This document shows, in pieces, positions 1 to 9,309 of a DNA stretch of 64,000 nucleotides (position 1 is its first letter; the number at the start of each line of letters is the position of its first letter). Source of the stretch: Campylobacter sp. 2014D-0216 (GTDB lineage: Bacteria > Campylobacterota > Campylobacteria > Campylobacterales > Campylobacteraceae); assembly GCF_014931215.1 (NCBI RefSeq), contig NZ_CP063089.1, forward strand, positions 868,001 to 932,000, read 5' to 3'. Under the pieces are notes generated by a model that saw only the letters and a program-made list of their open reading frames with translations, ran no database searches and was not told the origin of the DNA. The position numbers and the translations under genes were made by a program.

Positions 1-524
1 ATACCCCATTCATTATGAAATAAACTTGATCTTAGATTATGTTTATTATCATCTACTATTTTATATAATTTTTCATATTTAGGATCTACATTTCCTTTTT
101 CGTCTACAGCTCCTATAGCTTCATAAGGTATATCTATAACAACACTTCTTATACCACTTCTTATAACTAAATACTTATATCTTTCTTTTTTAGTTTTTAA
201 AGATTTATAATAAGCTTTTTCTGCTTTAGTCCAAGGAGCTATGCTTCCTTTAATAGGATCTTTTAGATAAATACTTTGCCAATCTTTAAACTCAAGCAAA
301 GTAGAACTTTGTCCTGTGTAAAGATTAGGATCTAAATATCTAGGTTGATAGTCTTTGTAGGGGGAGTTTTGTTTGATATTGTGTGCTTCAAACAAAGCTT
401 TAGAATATTCTTGGGTGTATTTGCCTACCTTAGCTCCCCCATCATCTAATAAAATTTTATTCGTTTTTTTTTCTACATCTAAAATAATACCATTAGGCAT
501 ATAAATTTCATAAGTTTCACTCAT
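1..524 (-). CDS. Unknown T6SS-cluster protein, N-terminal part (cut by window edge)
   Basis: The frame is open from an ATG at 522-524 to the window edge, so only the first ~174 residues are visible. Roughly the first 130 residues match the gene at 9310-10623 closely, for example the shared stretch 'YLDPNLYTGQSSTLLEFKDW'. Beyond that the two diverge, as expected for a constant head with a variable tail. The gene follows the 1160-residue gene (end 535) by about 10 bases, mirroring the 1238-residue/437-residue pair at 9.3-14.4 kb. I do not recognise the family. A toxin or accessory role is inferred only from its place in an effector operon. Confidence 0.8.
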   Translation of the reverse strand, partial: MSETYEIYMPNGIILDVEKKTNKILLDDGGAKVGKYTQEYSKALFEAHNIKQNSPYKDYQPRYLDPNLYTGQSSTLLEFKDWQSIYLKDPIKGSIAPWTKAEKAYYKSLKTKKERYKYLVIRSGIRSVVIDIPYEAIGAVDEKGNVDPKYEKLYKIVDDNKHNLRSSLFHNEWG

Positions 525-534
525 TTTTATCCTT

Positions 535-3500
535 TCATCCTATATACAAACCATCTTCCATAATTATAGTAGTGGCTAGTCTGCCTATAAATTCATTAGA
601 ATAATCCTGTATTTTACTAATATCATCACTTTCATCATCATCGTTTTCATTTTTTATTTTCCCATTTACCTTTTCATCCCCTATCCCCCTATACATCACT
701 TCTAAATTATGTTGTCCTATGGCTTCTAAATTTTCCATTAATCTTCTTGCTTTTTGTCTATCTTCTATGAACTTACCCTTTTCATCTTGGATAGTATTAT
801 AAATACCATTTACATATTCATATAAAATTTGTATAGCATCATTATAAGCTAAGATAGGGTGTTGTTTTATCACTGGGTGTTGTGTTTTATACTCTTCTTT
901 TCTTTGAAAATGCTCTAGCTTATATATATTACAATTTCTAAGTTCTATATTGTTTTTTTCAAAAAATTCTTTATCATTTAAGATGTATTTGCCCTCATTG
1001 ATTTTATCTTCCTTAAAAGCACTTCTTTTCTCATCTAAAATAATATAAGATAAAAGTCTTTTTAAGGCAAATTCCCTAGCTTTGCTTGAAGTCGTAGCAC
1101 AAGCAATACTAGGATAATAACTAAGCCCACCTGTGCACAATAAAGAACCAAAAATAAACTCAGATAAATCAAAACTCATAAATCTAGAATTTATCAATAA
1201 AGGATAGGTTAAGTATTCTTCTTTTTTTACAGCTAAAGGAAAATCATAATTGTAAGTAAATTTTTCATACATTAGTTTTTCATATAAAATTTTTAACCTT
1301 TCATAATTTGTAGGCAAAAGTGTATCGATAAAAGATCCTGCTAAATTTTTTAACACATCTACACTTAAATTTTTACTTACTTTAATAGAAAAATCAATAG
1401 CTAATTGTTTTTTTACTTTTGATATCAAATGAATTTGCTTAGCTTTATCCAATCTTGAAAAACTCTTTGACTTTTTCAACTCGCTTGCATATTCTAATTG
1501 ATTAAAATAATAATAATTTGTTCCTATTTGATATAAAAAAAGCTTATTGAGTGGCTTTTTACTTTTTGGATTAATTTTTATAAAATGCCCTTTAGGATTA
1601 AGTGCATAAAATATCCCTAGTTCTTTAAAAAAATGTGCTTTAAAACTAGAAAATAATTTATTGCCATAATGCTTTTTATCAAAGCTTGAATTTATAAAAA
1701 ATAAAATCATTTTTTTAAAAAAATCAGGCTGGCTCATAAAAAATTCTGCAAAAGGAAAAAGTTGCTTAATGATGTTAAAAAAAGTAATATCTATGGATAA
1801 TTTTGCAAGTTCATTATCAAGCATAATTTCTTGAATGCTTTTATCTAAATCTTTTTTCAAAGGAAGAGTTTTGTCTGTTTGTGTATTTTCTTTAAATTCA
1901 ATTTCCTCATCAAAGCTTTCATTTAAGGTTTTTAAAAAATTCACATAAGTTCGATCCTCTTCTTCAAAATCATTTTCAAATATAGCTTTAGCTAATTCAT
2001 CTAAATAGATAACTTCATCTTCTTTTTTATTTTTATTTAATTCTTTGGATAAAAAGATGTAAATTTTTTTATCATTATCATAAAAATAAATGTCATCAGG
2101 GATAAATGAAATATACTCATTAAAATAATTTGGTATTTTAATCTTTTGGTAATTAAGTGAAATTTCTTTATCACCATAATCTAAATTTGGAATTACAATA
2201 TTTTTAACACCAAGAGAATATTCTTGTGTAAAAGCTAAGTCTTTTTGTAAAACATACAAAGTCAAAGTCAATAAAACAACCGTTAAAGGTGAGTATTTCT
2301 TAAAATCTACATTTTCATATGTTTTGGATATTGATGGATCTAACTCAAGAAAAAATTGCATTTGATCATAATCAGAATTGATATTATCTAAATAATTATT
2401 AAAAAGCCCGATATATTCTTTTACTTTTTCTTTTTCTTTTTCGCTAATTTCTTCCAGTTCTTTGGGTAATTTAAAAAAGCTATCAATATAAGCAAAATCT
2501 TGCTCAACTGATTGTTTTGTACTCTCTAATAAATCAAACAATAACCGAGAATATGGTTGATTATAAAAATTAAAATACCTTTTATATTTTTGATAAATCT
2601 GTCCATCAAGTTTCACAAAAGGACAAAGCTGCAATACAAAATCATCTTCCTTTTTAACATCTCTTTCTATAAAATAAGAACCATAATCTCTTTTACTAGG
2701 AAATTGCTCTTTTAATCCAAGTTTTTCATTTTTTGTAAGAGCTTTAGGACGATTTTTTATTATTGCTCCTAATTTTTTTTGATACAAATCTTCACAAAGT
2801 GCTGCATTGTTAAGCTGTGGCGGATTGGTAATAAACAAATAATTTTTACCCATTTTGGTTGTATTGATTTGATCAGTATTTTGTTTATCTAGTATCATTT
2901 CTACTAGTATGGAAGAATTTAAATCAGGATATTCTGCATAAAAGAAATGATTAAGTTCAGAGATATTTGAATTGATTGCTTTTTTTAATGTTGTATCAAA
3001 ATTTTTTAAACTAGAATTCATTAAAAGCGTATTATTTAATTTTTCGTTTTCAATTTTTGGATTATTTTCTAAAAAATGATCAAAAATACCTTGAAATTCT
3101 TCATCTAAAATAACTTTATAAAAACTATTTTTATAAAGACTAATAGAAGGCACATTAGAATAAGACGAAAAATCTAATAATACTTTATCATCTATAATCA
3201 ATACATCAGATAAAATTTCTTCATTGCACAAAGCGATAATAGGATAAAGCTTACTAGTAATAAGCTCTAAAAGTGGATAAGCAAAATCATAATAATATTT
3301 TTGTTCCTTATACTCTTGATACTCAGCAGAAGAATTATAAGCTTCAAATAATGTATTTACAACAAAAACATAAGGATTTTTCTTAACTAAAGAGATAGGT
3401 TTTTTAAGATTGGTTACAGAATCTAATATATTGATAAAAAATTTTGCTATAGCTCTAATAATTTGCTTATATTCATCATCATTAGATTGAGTAATATTTT

Positions 3501-4017
3501 TTAAAAGTGTATTAAAAAGTGTATCTAGGGTAAGTTGTATCTTTGGTTTAATCTCTTGCTCAAAATAATCAGATTCTTTGATATTTTTTAATAATGTATT
3601 TAATTCTTTTTGAACTTCTTTTAAAAAATTTTCAATATTTTCTTCATTACTCTCATCAATAATTTTATTGAGCGTTTTGTTTTCGTTTTGATTGATTGCA
3701 TTATTTAAAAAATTTAAATTATTAAAGATAATTTTTTTAATACTAGATAAATTTTTATCAGAGCTAAATTTTTGTTCTTTTGTGATTTCATCTTTATTAG
3801 CTTGATTTAAATGTATGATTTTAAAAGTTTTTTTCTTGTTAATTTTAAATTTATATTCAATAGTATGTAGTGTCTTATACAAAGAATTCTTAGCTTCTTT
3901 ATATCCATCAAAATCACCACATATAAAAATAATTTTATTAGCATTTTCGGTAAGATTTTTTAACTCAATTTCCAAATTATGATTTGATGTAATTAAAGTA
4001 AAACCTTTTATTTTCAT
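535..4017 (-). CDS. Giant T6SS-associated protein of unknown family (1160 aa)
   Basis: This large intact frame overlaps the stop of the lipase effector upstream by four bases (start 4017, lipase end 4014), so the two are probably translationally coupled. It is a diverged paralogue of the 1238-residue protein at 10642-14358, with the same layout: an N-terminal alpha/beta-looking stretch, one hydrophobic segment near residues 572-592, and a short conserved C-terminal tag 'GRLATTIIMEDGLYIG'. No signal peptide or known catalytic motif was seen. It could be an effector, a loading factor or a very large immunity protein. Its conserved position directly after a PAAR-lipase gene in both operon copies favours a function tied to that effector. 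Confidence 0.85.
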   Translation of the reverse strand: MKIKGFTLITSNHNLEIELKNLTENANKIIFICGDFDGYKEAKNSLYKTLHTIEYKFKINKKKTFKIIHLNQANKDEITKEQKFSSDKNLSSIKKIIFNNLNFLNNAINQNENKTLNKIIDESNEENIENFLKEVQKELNTLLKNIKESDYFEQEIKPKIQLTLDTLFNTLLKNITQSNDDEYKQIIRAIAKFFINILDSVTNLKKPISLVKKNPYVFVVNTLFEAYNSSAEYQEYKEQKYYYDFAYPLLELITSKLYPIIALCNEEILSDVLIIDDKVLLDFSSYSNVPSISLYKNSFYKVILDEEFQGIFDHFLENNPKIENEKLNNTLLMNSSLKNFDTTLKKAINSNISELNHFFYAEYPDLNSSILVEMILDKQNTDQINTTKMGKNYLFITNPPQLNNAALCEDLYQKKLGAIIKNRPKALTKNEKLGLKEQFPSKRDYGSYFIERDVKKEDDFVLQLCPFVKLDGQIYQKYKRYFNFYNQPYSRLLFDLLESTKQSVEQDFAYIDSFFKLPKELEEISEKEKEKVKEYIGLFNNYLDNINSDYDQMQFFLELDPSISKTYENVDFKKYSPLTVVLLTLTLYVLQKDLAFTQEYSLGVKNIVIPNLDYGDKEISLNYQKIKIPNYFNEYISFIPDDIYFYDNDKKIYIFLSKELNKNKKEDEVIYLDELAKAIFENDFEEEDRTYVNFLKTLNESFDEEIEFKENTQTDKTLPLKKDLDKSIQEIMLDNELAKLSIDITFFNIIKQLFPFAEFFMSQPDFFKKMILFFINSSFDKKHYGNKLFSSFKAHFFKELGIFYALNPKGHFIKINPKSKKPLNKLFLYQIGTNYYYFNQLEYASELKKSKSFSRLDKAKQIHLISKVKKQLAIDFSIKVSKNLSVDVLKNLAGSFIDTLLPTNYERLKILYEKLMYEKFTYNYDFPLAVKKEEYLTYPLLINSRFMSFDLSEFIFGSLLCTGGLSYYPSIACATTSSKAREFALKRLLSYIILDEKRSAFKEDKINEGKYILNDKEFFEKNNIELRNCNIYKLEHFQRKEEYKTQHPVIKQHPILAYNDAIQILYEYVNGIYNTIQDEKGKFIEDRQKARRLMENLEAIGQHNLEVMYRGIGDEKVNGKIKNENDDDESDDISKIQDYSNEFIGRLATTIIMEDGLYIG

Positions 4018-7000
4018 ATTTTAATCCCATTCACTACTACAAATTTACAAACATAAAGCCCTTGTTTTCTATCTTCATCTTCTAAGATCTCATCTAGTCC
4101 ATTTGCGATTTGAAATTTTAAATTTTGCATTTTAGCAGGAGCTAAAAAAGTTAAATGATATTCGTTTAATTCTTTATTATCTTCTAGGGAATTTTTGATG
4201 ATTTTATCATACTCATGTAGCTGTGTAAAATACCCTGCTCCTAAATCTTGACATTCAGATTCTTTATAAGCACTTTTATAAACTTTAGCAATATTTTTTG
4301 GGATAATAAAATAAAGTTTGATTAAATTAGTATCAAAACTAAAATTTAATTCTTTAAAATCATAATTTTTACTAAAGTCTTGTTTGAATTGATTAAGAAT
4401 ATTAACATCCTCTATATCTTTTAAATCTTTTTGATCTATATTTAATTCACTTAAAGCTTTATTTTGTTCTTTTTTTTCATTATTGATTAAAAGGTTATAG
4501 ATAGGTAGGTTATCTTTTTGAAATCTATCGCTTTTATAATGTAGTCTTATTATAGGCTCTTTTAGCTTTGTTTGGTTTTTGCTTTGTTTTGCTAAGCCTT
4601 CCTTAGGATTAAAACTATGATCAAATTTAAACTTAGTAGGTACAAAGCTTACTTTTAAAGGATATCCTTTATCTGTGACACAAGCTGAGATGAGTTCTTG
4701 TAAGATTACATATTCATCATTGACTTTCTTTTGAGATAAAGAGCCTTTAACATCTACCACCTTAGTACAAGGATAACTTACCTTTCCCATGGTATTAGGA
4801 CAACCACTTATGCTAGAATTAAGCAAATCACTTTCTAGCATAATAGGCACACCATCATCTTTAAAAGTTTTTCCTTTGTTTGATTGAAGCGTTACCTTGC
4901 CCCCATGGATACATTCTAGGTTTTGATTTTCTAAAAGGGCATGGAGCTTAGCTATAGCTTGTTTTTTATTTATTTGTATGGTTTTTTGTTCTTTTAAAGT
5001 GTTTGAAATTAAATCTTTATACTCTAAGCTTTGCTTGCTTAAACATTCTAATTTGATGTTTAAAGAATTTTCTATAATAGAATAATTAAGCAAGTAAAGT
5101 TCATCATTTTTATAAAAGATGCTAAGTTTTCCTTTGCCACTATTTTCATCTTTAGGAGAAAAATAATAACTAGGTGTATCTTGTTTTATAGTATTATCTT
5201 GATCTAATTCTCCAAAGTAAAAGGGATTATTAGGAAGTTCAGCAGAGCCTGTAAGAAGAGTGGAGTTTAAAAAGATATAAGCTTGGTAGTTTTGGAGTTC
5301 TTCGACTGCAACACCTACTTTAGTAGCCACTCTTTTATAAATCTCATCACAGTCGATCAAATCCCTACAATTAGCAAAAATAAAAACTTCTTCTTTTGGT
5401 AAATTAACAAATATAGTCGAACTTGAGGAATTAAATTTTACTTTTGTTTTAATGGGTTGGTTTTTATTAAGATAATAGCTTGTGCAATTATTTTCATAAA
5501 TCAAATTAATCATTTGCTTTTTTCTAGCTTGAAAAAAATCTAAATCATTTTTCAAGCTAAGACATTTAAAGCACTCAGAGTTATAATTTAAGATTTTCCC
5601 TATATTATCTTCTGTAAGTATTTTTTGATTATTTTTATCTTTAACAATAAAAGGCAACCACTTATAAACTGCTTCAGCATGATCTAAATCTTGCTTTAAA
5701 TCCTTATTAGATAATTTTTCCAATATAGATTTATCCAGCATTTTTATATAAATTTGCATAGCTTCTAAAACCAAAAAAGAATCAGGAATAACAAATTTAT
5801 TTATATTTTTATATTCACTTACATAAAACAATTCTTGTGTATCTTTATAGATAAGATTAAATTCTTTCTTGTTATATACGCTATTTTTACACAAGTTATC
5901 AAAAATTTTATCCAATACCACACTAATATAATTTTGATTTTCATCTTGGATATCTACATGATCTTCCAATAAAAGCTTATTTTTTTCACTTAAGTCGATT
6001 AAATTTTGCGCATAAGAATTTAAATAATCCATAGCACAAGCAATATCCTCTTTAAATTCATTGATATTTTCATTATTTTTTACTAAATGTTCATAAAAAT
6101 AACTCGCCCAAACTATATTATACATAAAATGGCTAGTTAGTAAATAGTTTTTTTCAAGCTCTCCTATATGAATTAAATGCAACTTGTCTGTATTTTTATA
6201 ATCAAACTTATCTTTAATGCTTAAGCCATATTTATAACCCAAATCAGCTATCACAGATCGTGAGGACTCTAATGCTTGTCTATATTCTCGTGAAAAATCT
6301 TCTTTATCAGGGATAGGTTTAGCTATAGTTTCTATATGATGTATTTCTATACTTGTTTTACCTCTACTTGCTTGTTTTATATTTAAGGCACATTCATCAA
6401 GTCTTTTTTGATCTATCTGCCCTTGCGAATTTTTACATTCTTTGATCAAACCATCGGTTCCATTTTCCACATTTAAAACTTTAGAGCAATTATCTAAAGT
6501 CTTTCTAGTCATACCAAAACCAAAAAGCTTTTTAATCCCTTTAATGAGTAATTTAAAAACAACCCTAATAACTCTAATAAAAATATTTACAAAACTTGCT
6601 ATAACACCTTCTATACCAGCTCCATTATAAGTATAAAGTTTTTGAATATATTTTTTTTGTCCAAAGATACAAAAACATTGAGCTAAATGTCCTCCTAAAG
6701 AATGTCCTACAACATCTATTTTAAAATCATCACTCCCATGCTTTTCTCTAATGACTTTTAAAACTTTATCACTATAATTCATCAAAGACACCACTTGTGG
6801 AATTCCAAGCCTCAAAGCAATAAAACCATCTGTAAAAAATGCATCTTTTAATAGCTGTGTTCCACCTGTTTCAGTGCCACGAAAAGCCAAGATATAAGTA
6901 TTATCATTTTTACTTGTGTCTTTAAAAACAGTATGAGAATAACCACTGATGTTGGTGTTTTTTACATGATCTATAACTTCATAACGAGATACAAAATTTT

Positions 7001-7463
7001 TAGTGCGTGGACTAAGATGATGTCTGAAATTATCAGGATATTCTTTTTGTTCTTTAAAATTTAAAGCTAATAGATTTTTTTGATCTTTTGCTTCTTTGTC
7101 TTCTTTGTTTCTATAAATAAAGCTTTGAGCTTTATTTCCAATAACTTGATCCTCATCTAAAGCTTCATTGTCTTTTCTAGGTTTTTTAAAGACAAGATCA
7201 GCAGAAAATCTAGCTTCTATAATGGTAGCATAAGCTGTAGGATCTCCTATTTTCTTATTACCTCTAGACAGCTTTGTTTCATTCTCTTTGCTTATCTCAT
7301 ACCCTAACTTTATCCCATCTGCATAAAGCCACAAAGGAGGAGTAAAAGCACTATCAAAAAAACCTTTTTCATCATTCTCATCGATTAAATCAAGCATAGC
7401 ATAACTAGCATCTGCTATATCAGCATAGTCTTTGATTTGAGAGATAAGTTCTTTAGGATTCAT
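4014..7463 (-). CDS. T6SS lipase effector with PAAR-like domain, short-tailed form
   Basis: This 1149-residue protein has a class-3-lipase-like N-terminal half: an oxyanion-type strand 'ILAFRGTE' and a nucleophile elbow 'GHSLGGH', with Ser about residue 255. A PAAR-like (DUF4280-type) segment follows at about 845-960 ('CIHGGKV', 'SISGCPNTMGK'). The C-terminal domain near 1060-1115 contains 'YKSAYKESECQDLG'. From these families, the protein is expected to ride on the VgrG tip and attack phospholipids of target cells. Its start overlaps the stop of the lipoprotein gene upstream by one base. From the N-terminus to about residue 968 it is the same as the protein at 15127-19140. After that the two differ, and this copy lacks the extra C-terminal toxin tip. 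Confidence 0.88.
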   Translation of the reverse strand: MNPKELISQIKDYADIADASYAMLDLIDENDEKGFFDSAFTPPLWLYADGIKLGYEISKENETKLSRGNKKIGDPTAYATIIEARFSADLVFKKPRKDNEALDEDQVIGNKAQSFIYRNKEDKEAKDQKNLLALNFKEQKEYPDNFRHHLSPRTKNFVSRYEVIDHVKNTNISGYSHTVFKDTSKNDNTYILAFRGTETGGTQLLKDAFFTDGFIALRLGIPQVVSLMNYSDKVLKVIREKHGSDDFKIDVVGHSLGGHLAQCFCIFGQKKYIQKLYTYNGAGIEGVIASFVNIFIRVIRVVFKLLIKGIKKLFGFGMTRKTLDNCSKVLNVENGTDGLIKECKNSQGQIDQKRLDECALNIKQASRGKTSIEIHHIETIAKPIPDKEDFSREYRQALESSRSVIADLGYKYGLSIKDKFDYKNTDKLHLIHIGELEKNYLLTSHFMYNIVWASYFYEHLVKNNENINEFKEDIACAMDYLNSYAQNLIDLSEKNKLLLEDHVDIQDENQNYISVVLDKIFDNLCKNSVYNKKEFNLIYKDTQELFYVSEYKNINKFVIPDSFLVLEAMQIYIKMLDKSILEKLSNKDLKQDLDHAEAVYKWLPFIVKDKNNQKILTEDNIGKILNYNSECFKCLSLKNDLDFFQARKKQMINLIYENNCTSYYLNKNQPIKTKVKFNSSSSTIFVNLPKEEVFIFANCRDLIDCDEIYKRVATKVGVAVEELQNYQAYIFLNSTLLTGSAELPNNPFYFGELDQDNTIKQDTPSYYFSPKDENSGKGKLSIFYKNDELYLLNYSIIENSLNIKLECLSKQSLEYKDLISNTLKEQKTIQINKKQAIAKLHALLENQNLECIHGGKVTLQSNKGKTFKDDGVPIMLESDLLNSSISGCPNTMGKVSYPCTKVVDVKGSLSQKKVNDEYVILQELISACVTDKGYPLKVSFVPTKFKFDHSFNPKEGLAKQSKNQTKLKEPIIRLHYKSDRFQKDNLPIYNLLINNEKKEQNKALSELNIDQKDLKDIEDVNILNQFKQDFSKNYDFKELNFSFDTNLIKLYFIIPKNIAKVYKSAYKESECQDLGAGYFTQLHEYDKIIKNSLEDNKELNEYHLTFLAPAKMQNLKFQIANGLDEILEDEDRKQGLYVCKFVVVNGIKI

Positions 7464-8107
7464 CAGTAACTTTGTCCTGTATATTTTTCATCACTTTTTA
7501 TAAATTTATTATTAGTAAAATAATGAAAAGATCCTCCTCCTGCACTTTTACGACTAATGCTAGAAAAGCTAAATCCTCTTCCTTCATCTCCAAACAATCC
7601 ATAGCTTTTTACTTTATAATCTATCATAGTAGCAAAAACAACAGGATATTTTTTACCCTTACATACATAATAAGTTGTCATACCCAAATAAGGTCTTAAT
7701 TTTTTATAGTTTTCTTCACCCATATATGCTTTAAATTGATCTTCATAGTATGCAAATTCGGGTTTATCTTTGAAACCAAAATTAGCTTTACCTTTATATC
7801 TATAATCACTACGATAATATTTACAACCATTAGAAAGGACTTGAGGGAATTTTTTTTCTACATCATACTTTTTAATATTAGCTCTTAACTCTTCATCAGA
7901 AGCAGATATATTATTAATCCATTGATTATATTCTTTTATCTTTCTTTCATTTTCCAATATCTCTTCTCTTATTTTTTTATCAAAGATATAAATTCCACCA
8001 TAATTACTTGCAAGAGTTTCTAGTTCACTTGCTTTATTTTCTTTAAAAGCACATGCACTTAAAGATACTAAAGAAAACAAGCTTAGAATTATCATTGTGA
8101 TTTTCAT
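7463..8107 (-). CDS. Lipoprotein, probable immunity to the lipase effector
   Basis: This 214-residue protein has a lipoprotein signal peptide: Lys near the start, a hydrophobic core and lipobox 'SLSAC', giving a predicted lipidated Cys19. That places it in the periplasm, where a secreted phospholipase acts. Known Tle lipase effectors are often neutralised by lipoproteins, so an immunity role is inferred. The ATG is preceded by a strong site, AAAAAGGAGTATTAA. Its stop overlaps the start of the lipase gene (TGATG), tying expression of the two. A second, apparently identical copy lies at 19140-19784 and a frameshifted, diverged copy at 19966-20623. Confidence 0.8.
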   Translation of the reverse strand: MKITMIILSLFSLVSLSACAFKENKASELETLASNYGGIYIFDKKIREEILENERKIKEYNQWINNISASDEELRANIKKYDVEKKFPQVLSNGCKYYRSDYRYKGKANFGFKDKPEFAYYEDQFKAYMGEENYKKLRPYLGMTTYYVCKGKKYPVVFATMIDYKVKSYGLFGDEGRGFSFSSISRKSAGGGSFHYFTNNKFIKSDEKYTGQSY

Positions 8108-8147
8108 TTAATACTCCTTTTTAAAGTATATTATTTCAAATACCTTA

Positions 8148-8153
8148 GTATAA
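8148..8153 (-). promoter_or_regulatory. Possible -10 box for the lipoprotein/lipase operon
   Basis: The minus strand reads TATACT about 40 bases before the lipoprotein ATG and its strong ribosome binding site, in an AT-rich setting as usual for Campylobacter sigma-70 promoters. The same box recurs at 19825-19830 in the other repeat copy. This is a sequence-only guess. Confidence 0.35.
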
Positions 8154-8183
8154 GTAAAATTTAGTTTTTATATTAACATATCA

Positions 8184-8333
8184 TGAAAAACCTTTTTCAT
8201 CATTCTCATCGATTAAATCAAGCATAGCATAACTAGCATCTTATATTAGCATAGTCTTTGATTTGAGAGATAAGTTCTTTAGGATTCATCAGTAACTTTG
8301 TCCTGTATATTTTTCATCACTTTTTATAAATTA
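8184..8333 (-). pseudogene. Relic of a lipase start joined to an immunity-gene end
   Basis: Bases 8184-8289 repeat the first ~35 codons of the lipase gene, including its ATG. There is a two-base deletion and local changes that break the frame. Bases 8289-8333 repeat the last codons and TGA stop of the lipoprotein gene, and the match ends abruptly at 8333. This is the scar of a third lipoprotein-lipase pair. In the other copy (19861 onward) the same scar is followed by a longer immunity gene, so the scar predates the 3.78-kb duplication. The remaining bases up to 8410 hold nothing recognisable. Confidence 0.8.
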
Positions 8334-8410
8334 TAACAATAAAATATAACACATAAGCAAAAAACACTTTACTATGATTAACAAACCACACCTACTACTT
8401 ACTACCTTCC

Positions 8411-9223
8411 CTACTTCAACCTCACATTCATGATCACATTAGATAAAAATATACTATCTTGTTTAAAGTCTTTTGAGTTATATGCATTTTTTGATTGTAT
8501 AGTTTGTATTAAAGTTGAAAGATTGTATAAACTTAAACCCTCTAATATATTTATAAGTTCTATCTTGCTTAAAGTATTAAAATCATTTAATAGTCTAAGA
8601 TAATTACTTATAATAGAAGAAGAATTGATATTATGAAATACAATTTTATTTTTTATATCTTCTTTAATAAAAAATTGATTATTTTTTATATAAAAATAAG
8701 TTTTAAGATGATGATTACTTAATATTTGATTATAAAAACTTAAAAGGCTTTCTTTGTTATTTAAGTCTATAAAATTTAAAAATATATTTTCTTTTAATAA
8801 TGCTTCTTGTAGTTGTTTTAAGTTTTTAAAAGCTTGATTTATACTAGAAAGATTTTCCAAAGCATAAATGGTGTTATCATCTTTAGAAATTGTTCTATTA
8901 ATGTTATATTGTAATAAAGGATTTTTATAAAGTGTATCACTATTGATTAAGATATTGATATAAAAAGATTCTTTTATATCAGTGTGCTTTTTAATATGTA
9001 AAAATTCTAAAATATTTAAAAAAGCATTAGGTATGTAAAATTGATCTAAACTAAGTTGTAAAAAATGATTCATATTATACATAGAAAAAATATCATTATC
9101 TTTAATCAAATCATCTTTATTTAGATTAAATAACATAACTCCACCAAAACCTAATAAGCTTAAATTTTTTAAATTCTCTAAAGCTTTTCTTTTTTCTAAA
9201 TCAATTTGAAGTATTTTTTGCAT
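8411..9223 (-). CDS. Unknown protein downstream of an effector operon (270 aa)
   Basis: This 270-residue protein is rich in Asn, Leu, Ile and Lys, with no signal peptide and no motif I recognise. A weak hydrophobic stretch lies near residues 22-35. It is the last gene of the 19.8-8.4 kb minus-strand series. The junction before its start (stop of a C-terminal tag, then a site reading AAAGAAAGGAAAAACA) is almost the same as the junction before the unrelated gene at 10623, so it looks like an exchangeable downstream module. A 295-bp piece of its 3' end recurs at 63344-63638. An immunity or accessory role is possible but unproven. Confidence 0.75.
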   Translation of the reverse strand: MQKILQIDLEKRKALENLKNLSLLGFGGVMLFNLNKDDLIKDNDIFSMYNMNHFLQLSLDQFYIPNAFLNILEFLHIKKHTDIKESFYINILINSDTLYKNPLLQYNINRTISKDDNTIYALENLSSINQAFKNLKQLQEALLKENIFLNFIDLNNKESLLSFYNQILSNHHLKTYFYIKNNQFFIKEDIKNKIVFHNINSSSIISNYLRLLNDFNTLSKIELINILEGLSLYNLSTLIQTIQSKNAYNSKDFKQDSIFLSNVIMNVRLK

Positions 9224-9241
9224 TGTTTTTCCTTTCTTTAA

Positions 9242-9304
9242 TTAACCTATACATAAACCATCTTCTATAATGATAGTGGTAGCTAGTATAGTTATGAAAT
9301 TCAT
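9242..9304 (-). pseudogene. C-terminal relic of the giant 1160/1238-residue family
   Basis: Twenty codons ending in TAA encode '...LATTIIIEDGLCIG', matching the last residues of the proteins at 535-4017 and 10642-14358. Only this tag remains, and it stands directly upstream of the 270-residue gene. It marks where a third giant gene was lost while the junction to its downstream partner stayed. Confidence 0.75.
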
Positions 9305-9309
9305 TATTT

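Larger units (their letters stand above)
4557..8333. repeat. Long direct repeat, copy A (about 3.78 kb)
   Basis: This segment matches 16234-20010 at a constant offset of 11,677 bases, with no difference seen in the stretches compared and with identical translations. It covers most of the lipase gene, the whole lipoprotein gene, its promoter region and a relic upstream. The match stops inside the lipase C-terminal part at one end and inside an immunity-gene remnant at the other. The ends therefore do not coincide with gene ends, which fits duplication or gene conversion by homologous recombination. Confidence 0.9.

Noticed and set aside
6442-6630. Plus-strand frame opposite the lipase gene (also at 18119-18307)
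   Set aside because: It lies wholly antisense to a well-supported coding sequence, has no ribosome binding site and is repeated only because the lipase gene is.
7472-7699. Plus-strand frame opposite the lipoprotein gene (also 19149 and 19975)
   Set aside because: Shadow of the immunity gene on the other strand; low-complexity composition and no similarity to anything recognised.
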